Positions 24,555-36,093 of a DNA stretch of 64,000 bases are shown here, in pieces. Position numbers and translations under genes: made by a program. The first letter of the stretch is position 1, and each line of letters begins with the position of its first letter. Under the pieces are notes generated by a model. It made no database searches and was not told where the DNA came from. It saw only the letters and a list, made by a program, of their open reading frames with translations. Origin of the DNA: Thunnus maccoyii (lineage: Eukaryota; Chordata; Actinopteri; Scombriformes; Scombridae); contig NC_056550.1 of NCBI RefSeq assembly GCF_910596095.1, forward strand, positions 13,565,501 to 13,629,500. The letters are read 5' to 3'.

Positions 24555-27204
24555 ATGTCTGCCTCCCTCTCAGGATTATTAAAACCTTGGACACCGAGGT
24601 AATTATCACATTTATAGACGCAAGCAATTATCAGTTGGTGTCAGCACTCTGTTTGATATATTTGTACCGCAGGCGGATATTTGTCTTTATTAGAAAACGA
24701 AAATAGAAACGTAACTGACGCGGCTGCGCAGCGAACAATGTCATGACTGATATTTCTGAACCATCAGTAACAAGGGACACTCTTCTGGTTTAGTGTCCCC
24801 AATGTGATTTTTCAAAAAAATGGATGGAGTAGACTTTTTACTATGTTGTGAGTTTGATTGTAGCTCATTACTAGTTAAACTTTCTACTTTCCATCAGCGA
24901 GTTCTTCTCTATTGGAAATTAATATATAAATATAACTTTACACCACATAACACACCAGTGTGGAATAAGTATGTATATAGAGGAGCAGGAAGGGATTTGG
25001 GCTGCTGCTCATTTATGGATGATAATGGACATTCGTTACAGCATGAGGAGTTCTGTGAGAAATTCCAACTCCAATGTACTGTTAAATAGGGCTGGACAAT
25101 ATATCAATATTATATCGTCTTAGATTTTTGATATATAGTGATATGGCATAAGTGTTGTCTTTTCCTGGTTTTAAAAGCTGCATTACAGTAAAAGTGTCAT
25201 TTTCTAAACTAAGCAGACTGTTCTAGTTGTATCCACATTATTGATGATTATCAAAAATCTCATTGTGTAAATATTTTGTGAAACACCAATAGTCATCCCT
25301 ATAATATTGTCTCAATATTGATATTGAGGTATTCGGTCAGGTTAAGAGATTATTTTGGGAAAGAGGAAGTAAAATCTAAGTAAGCAACGATGTCTATATT
25401 TCTTGACTGAATACTGTATCCTCTCAATATTCCTCTTCTTCATACTGGTAATCTTACCAGTATGTTGTGAAGCATTTTTAAAGAACTCTGTTGGTTCAAC
25501 AGTTCTATAATGAATAAAATAAATGAGAAAAAGAGAAAATTGCCAATCACGTTTCCACAGCTCAGGGTGATGTTCTCAAAAGTCTTGTTTTGTCCGACCA
25601 AAGATACTCAGATACACTTGCCATTAAATGGAAAAAAGCAGGAAATCTTCACGTTTGTGACACTGTTTACCATTATTACTTAGCATGTGACTTAAAGAAT
25701 TAATTAGAGCTGCAATGATGAGTTGATCTACAGAAAATTAATCAGCAACTTCTGATAATTGTTTAATTGTTTGTCATTATTAAGTAAAAAACCCAAACAA
25801 TCTCTTGTTTAAGGTTCTCAAATGTGAAAATCAACTGCTTTTCTTTGTCATAGTGTTTTAGTAAATTGATTTTTTTTCTGTTTTTAAATTGCTGGTTGGA
25901 CAAAACAAGACATTAGAGGACATCACTTAATACTCTAGTAAATTGTAACAGGCATTTTCTAAACTGTCTTCTGATGTGATATAGGCCAAACAATTCATTG
26001 AGAAAATAATGGGCAGATTAATTAATTATGAAAAGAATCATTAGTTGCAGCTACAATCAAAGATCAGAAGTGTTGGCTATTAATTTTCTGTTGATACTAA
26101 TCATTTCAGCACTCATCCACACAAAACTATCAAAAACGTTTAGTGTGCTATTGATAATATCACTAAATATATTTTAAAAAACACATTCAAATCAAGTCAG
26201 ACAAGTGCCGGATTTGAAACGGCCCTCCACTCCTCACAAGCATACACACAGAAACTTTGTTCTCTGGTGTGTTTGCAGGGTGTTCCTGGTGAGATGGAGC
26301 AGATACAACCCGTACTATCTGGAGCCAGAGGTCAGCAAGGAGGCCTACAGCAAACCAGAGACGGAGCTCAGCGCTGAGGAGAAGGAGCAGCGGGAGCTCA
26401 AAGCGCTCCGACCCATCAAGGCAGCGACTAGCGGCGTCACCAGCTCTGTGTTCAGCGATCCAGTCCTCAGGTAGAACAAACTTAACATCAGTCAGTCGCG
26501 GCGTCTTGTTTAAGTCAAAGCTGTGCGTGTCTGATGATCATTTTTGTCTTTTCTTCTCAGTAAATTCGTCAACATGATGATGAAACATGGAGACAAGGTT
26601 TTGGCCAGAGAGATCATGATAGAGGTGAGGAAGCACATCGCTTGAAGAACTCATTCATTCTTGACCTAATTATAAAATACTAAATACTGCTATTTCTCTT
26701 TTCCCCAGACGTTGGAGAACATAAAGAGGAAACAGGTGGAGAAATACCACAAAGCTCCACAAGGGAAGAAAGAGGAGATCGAGTGTAACCCCTTCACCAT
26801 CTTCCACCAGGCTCTGGAGAACTGTAAGCCTGTTGTCGGACTGGCCAGCATACAGAAAGGCGGAAAGTTCTACCAGGTCAGTGACGAGGCAGAAAAACGC
26901 TCTTTTGTTGAATTTATGCCAACAAAGCATAAACATAAAGTAATCTAATCACATTCTGATTGGTCTTCAACCTCCACCTTAGGTGCCCATTCCTCTTACG
27001 GACAACCGGCGTCGCTTCCTCGCTATGAAGTGGATGATCACAGAGTGCAGGGACAACAAACACCGGCGCATGCACATGTATGAAAAACTTTCCCAGGAAC
27101 TGCTGGCGGCCTCGATCAAGGAGGGCAACGTCATCAAGAAGAAGCACGAGCTGCACAAGATGGCGGAATCCAACAGAGCCTACGCCCACTACCGCTGGTG
27201 GTAG
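24555..27204 (+). CDS. mrps7: Mitochondrial ribosomal protein uS7m (MRPS7), 5 exons, 229 aa
   Basis: Exons are 24555-24598, 26279-26470, 26561-26624, 26709-26876 and 26983-27204, total 690 nt with TAG. The protein is the uS7 component of the 28S mitochondrial small subunit, which binds 12S rRNA in the head near the E site. The first about 24 residues are basic and free of acidic residues, as expected for a matrix-targeting sequence. The S7 fold follows, with [46 protein letters not shown] and the C-terminal AHYRWW. Human MRPS7 is 242 aa. Intron 1 (1.7 kb) has collected a LINE fragment and two MITEs. A shared promoter with gga3 lies upstream. Confidence 0.95.
24885..25089 (+). pseudogene. LINE (L1/Tx1-type) reverse-transcriptase C-terminal fragment in mrps7 intron 1
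   Basis: An open stretch encodes residues such as [25 protein letters not shown] and [13 protein letters not shown], which resemble the region after the reverse-transcriptase domain of fish L1-like ORF2 proteins (a tryptophan-rich VLLAW..F, IWNN, GxxLxYxEFxxKF pattern). It has no upstream RT motifs and ends at a stop at 25087-25089, just before a MITE. It is an old, truncated copy. The match is from memory of the family pattern. Confidence 0.55.
25087..25341. mobile_element. Non-autonomous DNA element, family C copy 1 (TAGGGCTGG ends)
   Basis: The copy begins TAGGGCTGGACAATAT and contains ACTGTTCTAGTT, TCTCATTGTGTAAATATTTT and AATAGTCATCCCTA. A near-identical series of blocks occurs in reverse orientation at 63735-64000. 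The right end here is truncated compared with that copy, which shows a TAGGGCTGGGTGATATGG terminus. Confidence 0.7.
25702..26054. mobile_element. hAT-like MITE, family B copy in mrps7 intron 1
   Basis: It begins TTAGAGCTGCAATGATGAG and ends TTAGTTGCAGCTACAAT, so the ends are inverted versions of TTAGNGCTGCAAC. Interior blocks such as GGTTGGACAAAACAAGACAT match the copy at 15967-16303 in reverse. Confidence 0.7.
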
Positions 27205-27357
27205 AGCTGCTGCGGGTGTCGTGAGCGTAAAGAGCGAAAGAAACACTTCAGGACTCTTAACTGAGGACTGACCGACTGGAGTCACGGAGGAGTCAGTGAC
27301 ACATTGTAAATAATGAATGCCGTGTTACCACATAAGGTCACTTTTTGTATCGTGTAC

Positions 27358-27363
27358 AATAAA
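27358..27363 (+). promoter_or_regulatory. mrps7: mrps7 polyadenylation signal (AATAAA)
   Basis: The hexamer lies about 150 nt after the mrps7 stop. A minus-strand AATAAA at 27424-27429 could serve mif4gd from the other side, leaving little or no spacer. Confidence 0.65.
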
Positions 27364-27429
27364 CAGTGATGCTGCCACACAATAAACACATAAAACTGAA
27401 TTAAGGAAAAAAAACTTCCAAGATTTATT

Positions 27430-29325
27430 AGAACAAATACATCTGCATTAAATGTACAACCCAACCATAAAAAAGTGGTATTGAGTAATGTAAAAATGTT
27501 GCAACGGTGTAATAAAACAAACATCGTTTAGTGTCTAAAGCACTCAAACTTCCTAATTTAACTCTTTAGGATCCATTTAATACATCTCTAAACCTATTTT
27601 ACCCTCATTTTTGTTTACGCTTGGTCTGAATGTGATGACAGATACCAGAGCTTAAACGTAAAATCTTCTACCGCTGCTCTAGAAAAGAGGATTGTGGGAC
27701 AAAGTGTCTTCGTTAAATTATTTTCCTTTTTTTTTTTTTAAACATTCTTAACTGGACTGATCAGTGGTTGATTTGTCATTTGTCTTATTTACATATTACA
27801 CATGCAGGAGATGTAATAATTTAAACAGCGTAACATTTAGAGCTGAAATCATTGAGCCATTAGTCAGTTGACAGAAAATAAATCTGCAACTATTTTTGAG
27901 AATCCATTAGTCTTAAGTGATATTAAACTTAATATCTCTGAGTTTCGAACTGTTAGTCAGACAAAATAAGCTATTTGAAGTCCTATATTTCCTATATCCG
28001 AGTCACCTTGGATACAGGAAATTGCAATGGACGTTAACCAAGAAATGATTTGGCAGATTAGTTAAAAAATAATAGTTAGTTGCAGCTCTAATAACATACT
28101 GTATGTCCTATACTTGTGTGTCTGATTCCCAGGCACAGCTTTGGTTGGAGACCTTAAAGCCGTCACTGATTACAATCAACAAAAAGGTATCAACAGACTC
28201 CAACATTAAACTGAGTTCAGTTACGTAGTGTTACTCGCGCTGATGAGACCTGAATTTAAGTCTACTTGACAAGGAATGAATGAAAAATACTCAGCTTCAT
28301 ATTCATAACTGACCTGCGTTTACGTGAAAGGAGGAAAAATCCCTCCTCTAGCACCTTGAACGCCGAGCAACAGCTTCGGCTTTGTCGAGTCACTTTTATT
28401 ACACGCGGCTGTTCTTGTTGTATTGGCACGACTTGTTTTACAAACTTGTGAATCCAGATGTTACTGAAAATAACTCGACGTCTGAATTCGTTTGAATTTG
28501 TCAGTAGAAACAGTTTAAATATGAACTGTAACCGATCTTTTGGTCTTTTATTTAAAGGCTGAACGCTGTATTCCGTAACAAAAAAAAAAAAAAGAAAAAA
28601 AAAAAGGAGAAAATATATGTATAAAAGAAAAATCCCTGAATTTAAACCACAAAACCGGCCTCACGTAACAAGTGGTTAAGAAACAGTAACACAGGATTCC
28701 TACTGGACAGATTAGGCAGAAAATTCCTCTGAACTGCAATTCAAACCTTTTGTAAAATCTTTAAATTCTACTTTAAAATATTTTACTAAATAATTCAAAT
28801 ACAGATTCTCAGTTAATTAAAATATTGGTCACAACAATAAAAAAAAAGGTAAAGCAAATACCAAATCATCCTGCGTCTGACTGGAATGTCAAACTCCTTT
28901 TGGATTTGGTAAAAAAATAAGTTGGACTTTTGAAATGTTTTTCTCAAAACAGGAATGCCAGCAAGATAAAAAAAAAAACAAAAAAAAAACATAAAAAATA
29001 ACTACAGCTTCTCTAGCTGTCATCAAAATTAAAAGTTCCTTCTAAACAAAGTGTACCAGGATGTGGCTAAACCTCGTTAACTGAACTTCAACTTCTTATG
29101 AACTATTGCACATTCCACATCCACGGCACCATGTCTTTTAGTAATATTTTCAAACCGAGGGAACAATCCAGCAAAAATGAAAAGTCTTTATGAACCGCCG
29201 GAGCCTTTCAAACCCCTCCGCTGATTACCTGGAGGATGTTGCTGTCCTGTCATGAGATTGCTGGTTTTTAATAATCAGTGGTGACTGAGGAGAGGTGTCC
29301 AGCCAGCTGCTCGGCACCCGCCGTC
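27430..29325 (-). other. mif4gd 3' UTR and/or spacer
   Basis: No coding frame with family likeness is present. Minus-strand AATAAA signals occur at 27424-27429 and near 28551, so the mif4gd 3' UTR may cover 0.8 to 1.9 kb. The interval holds a MITE (27837-28093), poly-A runs near 28579-28606 and 28969-28990, and is otherwise AT-rich single-copy-looking sequence. Confidence 0.4.
27837..28093. mobile_element. hAT-like MITE, family B, complete short copy
   Basis: The left end is TTTAGAGCTGAAATCATTG and the right end is GTTAGTTGCAGCTCTAAT; reverse-complemented the right end reads ATTAGAGCTGCAACTAAC, giving a clear terminal inverted repeat. The length is about 257 bp with no coding capacity. Confidence 0.75.
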
Positions 29326-31387
29326 CTAGTCAGCGATCTCGCTGTAGTAGTACTTGTGTGCGGTGCTGCTGAGCAACCAGCCTCCGGCCCTGAACTCCAG
29401 GATCTCCAGCAGCAGCAGACGGGCCATGGAGGAGAGGCCCTCCTGGAGCAGGAAGCCGTCCCGCAGCAGGAAGAACAGCTCGTCCATCCGCTGGCTGTTC
29501 ACTTTTTCCAGCTGCTCTCCGATGCGATGCAGCTGCAGCACCAGGCAGTCCACCTGCAGAGGGAGAAGCAGAAGACGTCAGCTCGTTACAGTAAAAATCA
29601 ACCCCTCCAAAAAAAAACTAACTATGTGAAATCTGGCATCTTTTAATGTATTCTAGGCTTGAAATTTGACCATTTTTGACATGATGTGGCATTTAAAAAG
29701 ATGTAAAATTATGTATTTTACCAAATCAAGTAAATTTAACGAGAATAAATAACCACAGGCTCTTCCTCACCTCCTCCTCGTTCATGAGAGCATCAGGCTG
29801 AGCCAGCCTCATCAGACAGTCATACACAGGATGGACCAGAGCCACCATTGGCATATTGTTCACCTGAGTGTCAAGACATGGGGAAAGCAAATTTTTTTGT
29901 TCCTTTCACATCTTTGCATCCCTTTCACACAAGTGGAAAATGAGCACAGCACATAAAAAACGACAATGGCTATTATCAAGGATGAAACCTGAGCTCCAGG
30001 CTCATTTTCCCACCACTGACAGCAACAAGAGAGGCACATACACAGTGTTCATGTCTGTGAGAAGTTTCAGGAAATTTAAATCTGCTACTTAATTATCAAT
30101 ATGATAACATGATTGTGTTACTGTATACATGTTTTTCTTCAGACTGTCTCTGGCTCTTACTTTGAGGTAGTCGTAGATGTTACAGATGAAAGTGACGTAG
30201 CAGACCCACTCCTGCAGCGAACGCCCCCTTGTCTCCTCACGGTCCTTGAACTCCTGTTGGAGCCGGTTCAGCAAGTTCCTCCTGAACACGTTCCCGTTGC
30301 TCTGCTTGGCCTCAGCCTGAATGAGGTGAACATAGAAATGAGGTCAGAAAGAGGGTAGAGTGTGGACAAAAAGTCAGGAAACATAAGAGGTGCTGGTAAG
30401 CTGGCTTTAAGAGCCTCCTGTTGCTCGAGTGTAAACCAGCGATTAGGCTTTGATAAGGGAGGGAAGGTTAAAGAGTCTCAATGATGTTTAAGCATCACTT
30501 TAGTTTCTTTAATCCGTCTGTCTCAATTATGCTCAGTGTCTTAATCAGGGCAATACCCTAAACAAACACCTACAGTACCAGTCAAAAGTTTGTACACACC
30601 GACTCATTCAAGGGTTTTTCTTATTTATTTTTTTACTATTTTCTACATTGTAAAACAACACTGAAGACATCAGAACTCTAAAATAACACATAAGGAATCA
30701 TGTAGTATATTTTTTTTAACTTTTAATTGTTATAGTGTTTTATAATTCAAGTTCAAATAAATACAAACAACATACAGAACAGGATATGTTTCATATTTTA
30801 AGATTCCTCAAAGTACTGTCATACTGTCAGGTGGAATCTAAAATATGAAACATATTTTGGTTTGTTTGACACTTGTTTGTTTGCTACATAATTCCATTTA
30901 TGTTAAATGGCTTCAGTATTGTTGTACAATGTAGAAACTAGTAAAAAATGAAGAAAAAAAGTCCTTTGACTATTACTGTATGTACAACATCTACTGATAT
31001 ACTGTGATGGACAAGCAGCAGTAAGGACCTGCACGATGGTGTAGCAGATGCGTCCAGCTTCTTTGCTGAACACCTGGTCTTTCAAAGACTGATCCACGAT
31101 GATGTTGGATACCTTATCCAGGTTCACTGAACTTGGATCTGAAAGACAGAAAAATGCATTTAACAAAAGATGATTTAAGATCACTCTCATGGTGGATGCA
31201 CAGTGATCATATCTTATTTAAATTTCAAAGTTTTGTAGATTATTTGAAAGGTTTTGCAACACTGACGTTATGCTGAAATCCCTCATAGTAAAAGGGCAAC
31301 AACCTGACCTTTCAAGGCTGTTTTCAGCAGCATCTGTGTATCCTGGTCAAACGACTGGATCTTGTAATCCTCAGTGGAGTTTTCCAT
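29326..31387 (-). CDS. mif4gd: MIF4G-domain protein (SLIP1), 5 coding exons, 221 aa
   Basis: Minus-strand exons are 31309-31387, 31029-31138, 30161-30316, 29771-29863 and 29326-29553; the joined frame is 666 nt with TAG. SLIP1/MIF4GD is a small HEAT-repeat MIF4G protein that bridges SLBP on histone mRNA 3' stem-loops to the translation machinery and also contacts DBP5. Recognised blocks are YKIQSFDQDTQ, ALKDPSSVNLDKVSNIIVD, DQVFSKEAGRICY, RRNLLNRLQQEF, WVCYVTFICNIYDYLK, PVYDCLMRLAQPD, DCLVLQLHRIGEQLEK, RMDELFFLLRDGFLL and the end AHKYYYSEIAD. Human is 222 aa, so the length is normal. Intron 2 carries a Tc1-type miniature element. The 5' UTR start was not resolved. It is head to head with slc25a19. 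Confidence 0.94.
30573..30983. mobile_element. Tc1/mariner-type miniature element in mif4gd intron 2
   Basis: The left end reads CAGTACCAGTCAAAAGTTTG and continues into the classic Tc1-type terminal repeat (TTTTCTACATTGTA, ACTGAAGACATCA). The right side, from about 30880, repeats the same blocks inverted (CTACATAATTCCATTTATGT, GTACAATGTAGAAACTAGT). The transposase is absent. The centre holds a second palindrome with arms at 30784-30807 and 30833-30855. Confidence 0.8.
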
Positions 31388-32940
31388 TATAGGTGGAAGC
31401 ACCCAAAACACACCTGAGAGCTGTCACACTGTGAGGTACAGACAACACTTTATAACATTATTTTACAGGTGTATTTTTTTTCCCCAAAATGCAAGCTTTT
31501 TAAACACATTATGATTCCACTTCAACTCTGGGCACAAACTACATTACAGACAGACACCACGGGAGAATTTGTGAGACAACAATAACCACAAAATCCTGTA
31601 CTGTCATCAAACTGGCTCATTCACAGAGGGATAGGAGGGATTACACGGGCCAACTCGGGTCAAAAAGGGTCACACAATACCTCAAATCGACACATTTAAT
31701 TCACAACGCAAGAACAAAGTGTGGATTGAATCGGTATGATATCAACTTCTAGGCTGAGATGTATCGTTAGGTCACATGTGCATCACAAGTTACAGGTTAC
31801 ATCTACTCAACATAACGTTAGCTAAACGTAAACTTGACTAACGTTATTTTGGTTTATTGCAGGGTTTAAAAAAATTTATGTAAAATGTAGCGTTAACATT
31901 GCTTTGTCGTGTTGTTGTCGACACACGTAAAAAACTAAACCTGACCGTTAATATTGAACTAACCTACCGTTAGCTAGCTTGATGCTCAGTTGCAGTAACC
32001 TGGCGTTAACGTTAAGAGCAATTAACGTCAAGTTTTATAACTACACCAAACGTTCCGCCCGCCCGAAAGAAGAGAAAAGCGGCTTAACGTTACATATCGA
32101 GTAAGTAGAAAAAATATGATTTAACCAATTACTTACATTTCGTGAACAATGTGCGAAAGTTTACCTATTTCAGATCAGTTTTCGCATCTAAGCTGATCCC
32201 AGATGAGTAGATGTAATCAGACGTTACTGGACACAACCTTTCAAAGATGAAGTGTCATGGCAAGATAAATCCCCCCTCCCCTAAAGGACCAGTGTGTAAG
32301 ATTTAGGAGGGTGAATTGGTAGAAATATTGGCAGAAACTGAATATAATGTTCACAAGTATGTTTTAATTAGTGTATAATTACCTGAAAATAAGAATTGTT
32401 GTGTTTTCGTTAGCTTAGAATGAGCCCTTTATATCTACATAGGGAGCGGGTCCTCTTCCACAGAGCCCGCCATGTTGCACCCCCAAGTTTCTACAGTAGC
32501 CCATAACAAACAAACTAAAGACTGGCTCTAAAGAGGGTCTTATTTTTCACGAGTTTCGCGGCCACCATAGGTTCTCCTACACAGTGCTTTATACACAACA
32601 ATGTTCTGTAATCAAAGAACTTCCATTAAAATTGAATATATTGATGATTTTTTCCCACATTTTTTCCATTGGATTTTGAAACAAATTTTCCCTTATATGG
32701 GATTACATATAGAGTGGTGTCACTGTAGTATTACTTAGAGACAAATTGAAGAAGGAGAGGTTGTTCCTAATACCCTGAAATTCCTCTGGGAATTGGTAGC
32801 AAATTGCTTTGGGCAGACAGGCAAATATACTTTCAAATTATTGTTTTGCCAAAAAAGCATTATTGTTATTGTATTGTAACAAATTTCGGATGTATATATG
32901 TATATTAATTTTTGCACAGTACTACTCTTCCTGCGTCAAG
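31388..32940. promoter_or_regulatory. Divergent 5' region between mif4gd and slc25a19
   Basis: The interval separates the mif4gd start codon from the first slc25a19 exon. It contains several AACGTTA-like motifs around 31800-32100 and a family A MITE at 32282-32592. The mif4gd 5' UTR presumably starts in the left half. I see no coding exon here. Confidence 0.5.
32282..32592. mobile_element. Miniature inverted-repeat element (copy 2 of family A)
   Basis: It begins TAAAGGACCAGTGTGTAAGA and ends TTCTCCTACACAGTGCTTTA, whose reverse complement starts TAAAGCACTGTGTAGGAGAA, giving terminal inverted repeats. It is in the opposite orientation to the copy at 7230-7570. It sits between mif4gd and slc25a19. 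Confidence 0.75.
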
Positions 32941-33126
32941 GCAGAGTGAGGCAGGGACTCATCTCGCCTCGACATTTATCCTTTGAGTCTGACCCGGAAG
33001 TATTATCAGTAATTCATGGCGTGTGCTCGGAACATGAAGTTCTCGTCCTGTTAATGCTGGCTTGTGTACATGTCGGAGTTCAGTACCGTAGCTGTAGCTG
33101 TATTTATGAAAGACCTTTACAGCAAG
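32940..33126 (+). other. slc25a19: Probable non-coding first exon of slc25a19
   Basis: The interval ends in CAAG followed by GTAAGTG, a strong 5' splice site at 33127, and the coding exon opens with a good acceptor at 34431-34432. An ETS/NRF-2 motif CCGGAAGT lies at 32994-33001, typical near the start sites of nuclear genes for mitochondrial proteins. The 5' boundary is a guess, and the ETS site may mark the promoter rather than the exon. Confidence 0.45.
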
Positions 33127-34461
33127 GTAAGTGTCACCTGTTGTAGCTCTGAACGTCGGTGCAAAGTAAACAGCTGCTGTTGTTGTTGTTAGCTTAGCTC
33201 AGCTTGTGCCAAGGTCCCCCGGCTTGTCCTCTACATGTTGCAGTATCTGGTCTTCATAAAATCTCATGCCTGTTTGTATTAGTATTATATTATAAAACAG
33301 CTCTGACTATTTGTTTTTGTCTAGATATTGATACAATAATAATGTGGAAATATTTTGGGTTTATTACAGCATAAAAATGCGGCCCAGATGCACCACAAAG
33401 TCCTGCAGCAACAGACTCTTAAAAACATGAATGTATGAATGAAGTTGTTATTACTGTGTCATGCAGACAACTACTGAGCTTACAAGTCCATAATTGATTA
33501 TGGACCAGATACAGAACTGTGCTTTTACATGTTCAAATAAAAAGTCAAAACATCAAGAAAACTAATTAGATTTTTTTTCACACCTTCATGTTTACAGCAA
33601 AATTCACAAACTTCTGACGAAACACGCACTATATAACAATAGTTTAAAAACAAATAACTAGTTAACTTAAGCCACTTCTTGAAGTACTAGTACTTTACTA
33701 GTGTATCTTTGTTCCTTTTTATTTATTTATTTATTGCTACTGTATATTTCTGCTTCACTACATTTCTGAGGCAAATATTCAACCTTTTTTTTTAATCCAC
33801 TGCTTTCCCAAGGCAACTATTTACTTTGAAGATTAAGATTTGATATAACACTCTGCAATGGGGCAATCTGCATGGTCAATACATTTTGTTGCTAATACTT
33901 CTTACTTCTGTTAAGTAAAACATTTTAAATGCAGGATTTGTATTTGTAATGGAGTGCCTTTACATTGTTGGATTGCTACTTTTACTGAAGTAAAGGATCT
34001 GACTACTTCTTCCCCCACTGCTGTATTATACCAGAGAAATTAGAACAAATACTAATTAAATAATCCATCTTCACTTAAACTTAAACACGTCAAAATTGAA
34101 CAACCAGTCCACTCTTGATCATCTGTACACCAGAATATTTTAAGGATTTGTCAAGCTATTTTATAGAAAACTGACACTCTCAAATCATCGCAGTATGATA
34201 CAAAAGAAAAACTCACACAAACACTTTCTACTTCTCCTAAAACCCACAGCTCATACATTTTGTTTCCTCCTGAATATTTTTGTTGATAAGCGATATGTAA
34301 CATATGATTCAGGATGATACTTTTGTTTAATATGCATAGGCATATATGTCCTTAAAGTTATTTTCTCTTCAAATGTAAATATAAAGCTCAGCATACATTA
34401 CAGCACAAATTATTAATAGTTTCTGTCTGCAGTATTGAGAGGAACCTGACGCTTTGGAGAC

Positions 34462-36025
34462 ATGGTGGGTTACGACCCCGGAGCTCAGGGATCAGCGCTC
34501 TCCTCACAGGAAGCAGCCCTTGCTGGGTCAGCTGCTGGGATGGTCACCCGAGCCCTCGTCAGCCCCTTTGATGTCATTAAAATCAGATTTCAGGTAATGA
34601 TTAGCCATTGTGCTTATTGTGTGCAAATGTCTGATCTCTTAAATTGTTTACTTGTGGCAGCTGTGCTTCCAACTGCCAAAACGTAGATGTACCAGAAAAA
34701 TGTTGATATAAACAAGCAGTCACGGTCTACTTTACTACTAGTTTTCTTTGCAGGAGTTGTTACTTGCATCACAACTGTAATAATCAAGACATATGTACCG
34801 CTGTGTGTCTCAACCTTGTATGTTCATCAGTATTTCTTTCTCCTCCCGCAGCTGCAGATTGAGTGCGTGTCTTCACAGAGGCGGGAGGGAAGATACTGGG
34901 GGTTATTTCAGGCAGCTCGTCGCATCCATGCAGAGGAGGGGCTCTTTGCTTTCTGGAAGGGACACATCCCTGCACAGCTCCTCTCCGTGTGTTTCGGGGC
35001 TGTCCAGGTGAAGTCTGTGTCTATCTTAGTCTATCTTAGTGAAGCATTTGACTTGTGTTCGCCTAACTGTGAATGTGTGCTTTGCAGTTTGCCAGTTTTG
35101 AGTGTCTGACTGAGGTGGTCCACAAGATGACGCCATATGAGAGCCAGACGGCAGGAGTACACTTTGTGTGTGGCGGGGTGGCTGCCTGCTCTGCTACAGT
35201 GGTCTGCCAGCCTCTGGACACACTGCGCACGCGCTTTGCAGCTCAGGGAGAACCTAAGGTGGGACACACCAGCTAACAAAACTGTCACAAAGTCATCTTT
35301 GGTTGTAGTGAAGAGTCTCTTACATCAACTCATAGTCATATTTTTTCTAGTATTTAAAAAATAAAATAAAATCTCAAAGTTGGAAACTCAGGAGTGAGTA
35401 AATAAAAAGTTTTGTGCACAGTTTTTTTTAATTGATTAACCTCCCCATAGACTGAGACATTCAGGTTTTTATAAGACTGTTATGTGCATGTATATTCAGC
35501 CTTTATTGACAGCAGATAGTAGAGACAGAAAGGGAACATGGAGGGACAGATGGGATGGTATACAACAAATCTTCCTGGCCAGAATCAAGTCAGAGACTCA
35601 CTAAACTCCCAGAGGATGAAGTTTTACCACCCATATAAGGAAATATGCTAAAACATCCAATCAAATCTTTTGTCTTAAAAAAGCCTCAAAGGTGATATTT
35701 TTTGGTCTGGTCCAATGTTCTTTTTTTTTGTTGTTGTATTGATCAAGTATTTTTTTGTTCTGATACTTATCCTTCTTCACTTCAGGTGTACAGGAACCTT
35801 CGAAATGCTGTGTTTACAATGTGCCGCTCAGAGGGAGTCTTGACGTTTTACCGTGGCCTGTCTCCTACACTGGTGGCAGTGTTTCCTTATGCTGGACTGC
35901 AGTTCTTTTTCTACAATGTCTTTAAAAAGATGTTGGATCCACCTTCCAAAACCGGAAACTCAGGAGGTCAGTGAGTGGAGATCAAAGTCGTCGTCCCACC
36001 TGTATTATTTATTACACCACATGAC

Positions 36026-36093
<68 letters not shown>

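Noticed and set aside
29278-29646. Plus-strand open frame of about 122 codons
   Set aside because: It is antisense to the last mif4gd exon and its Gln/Leu-rich content comes from that exon.
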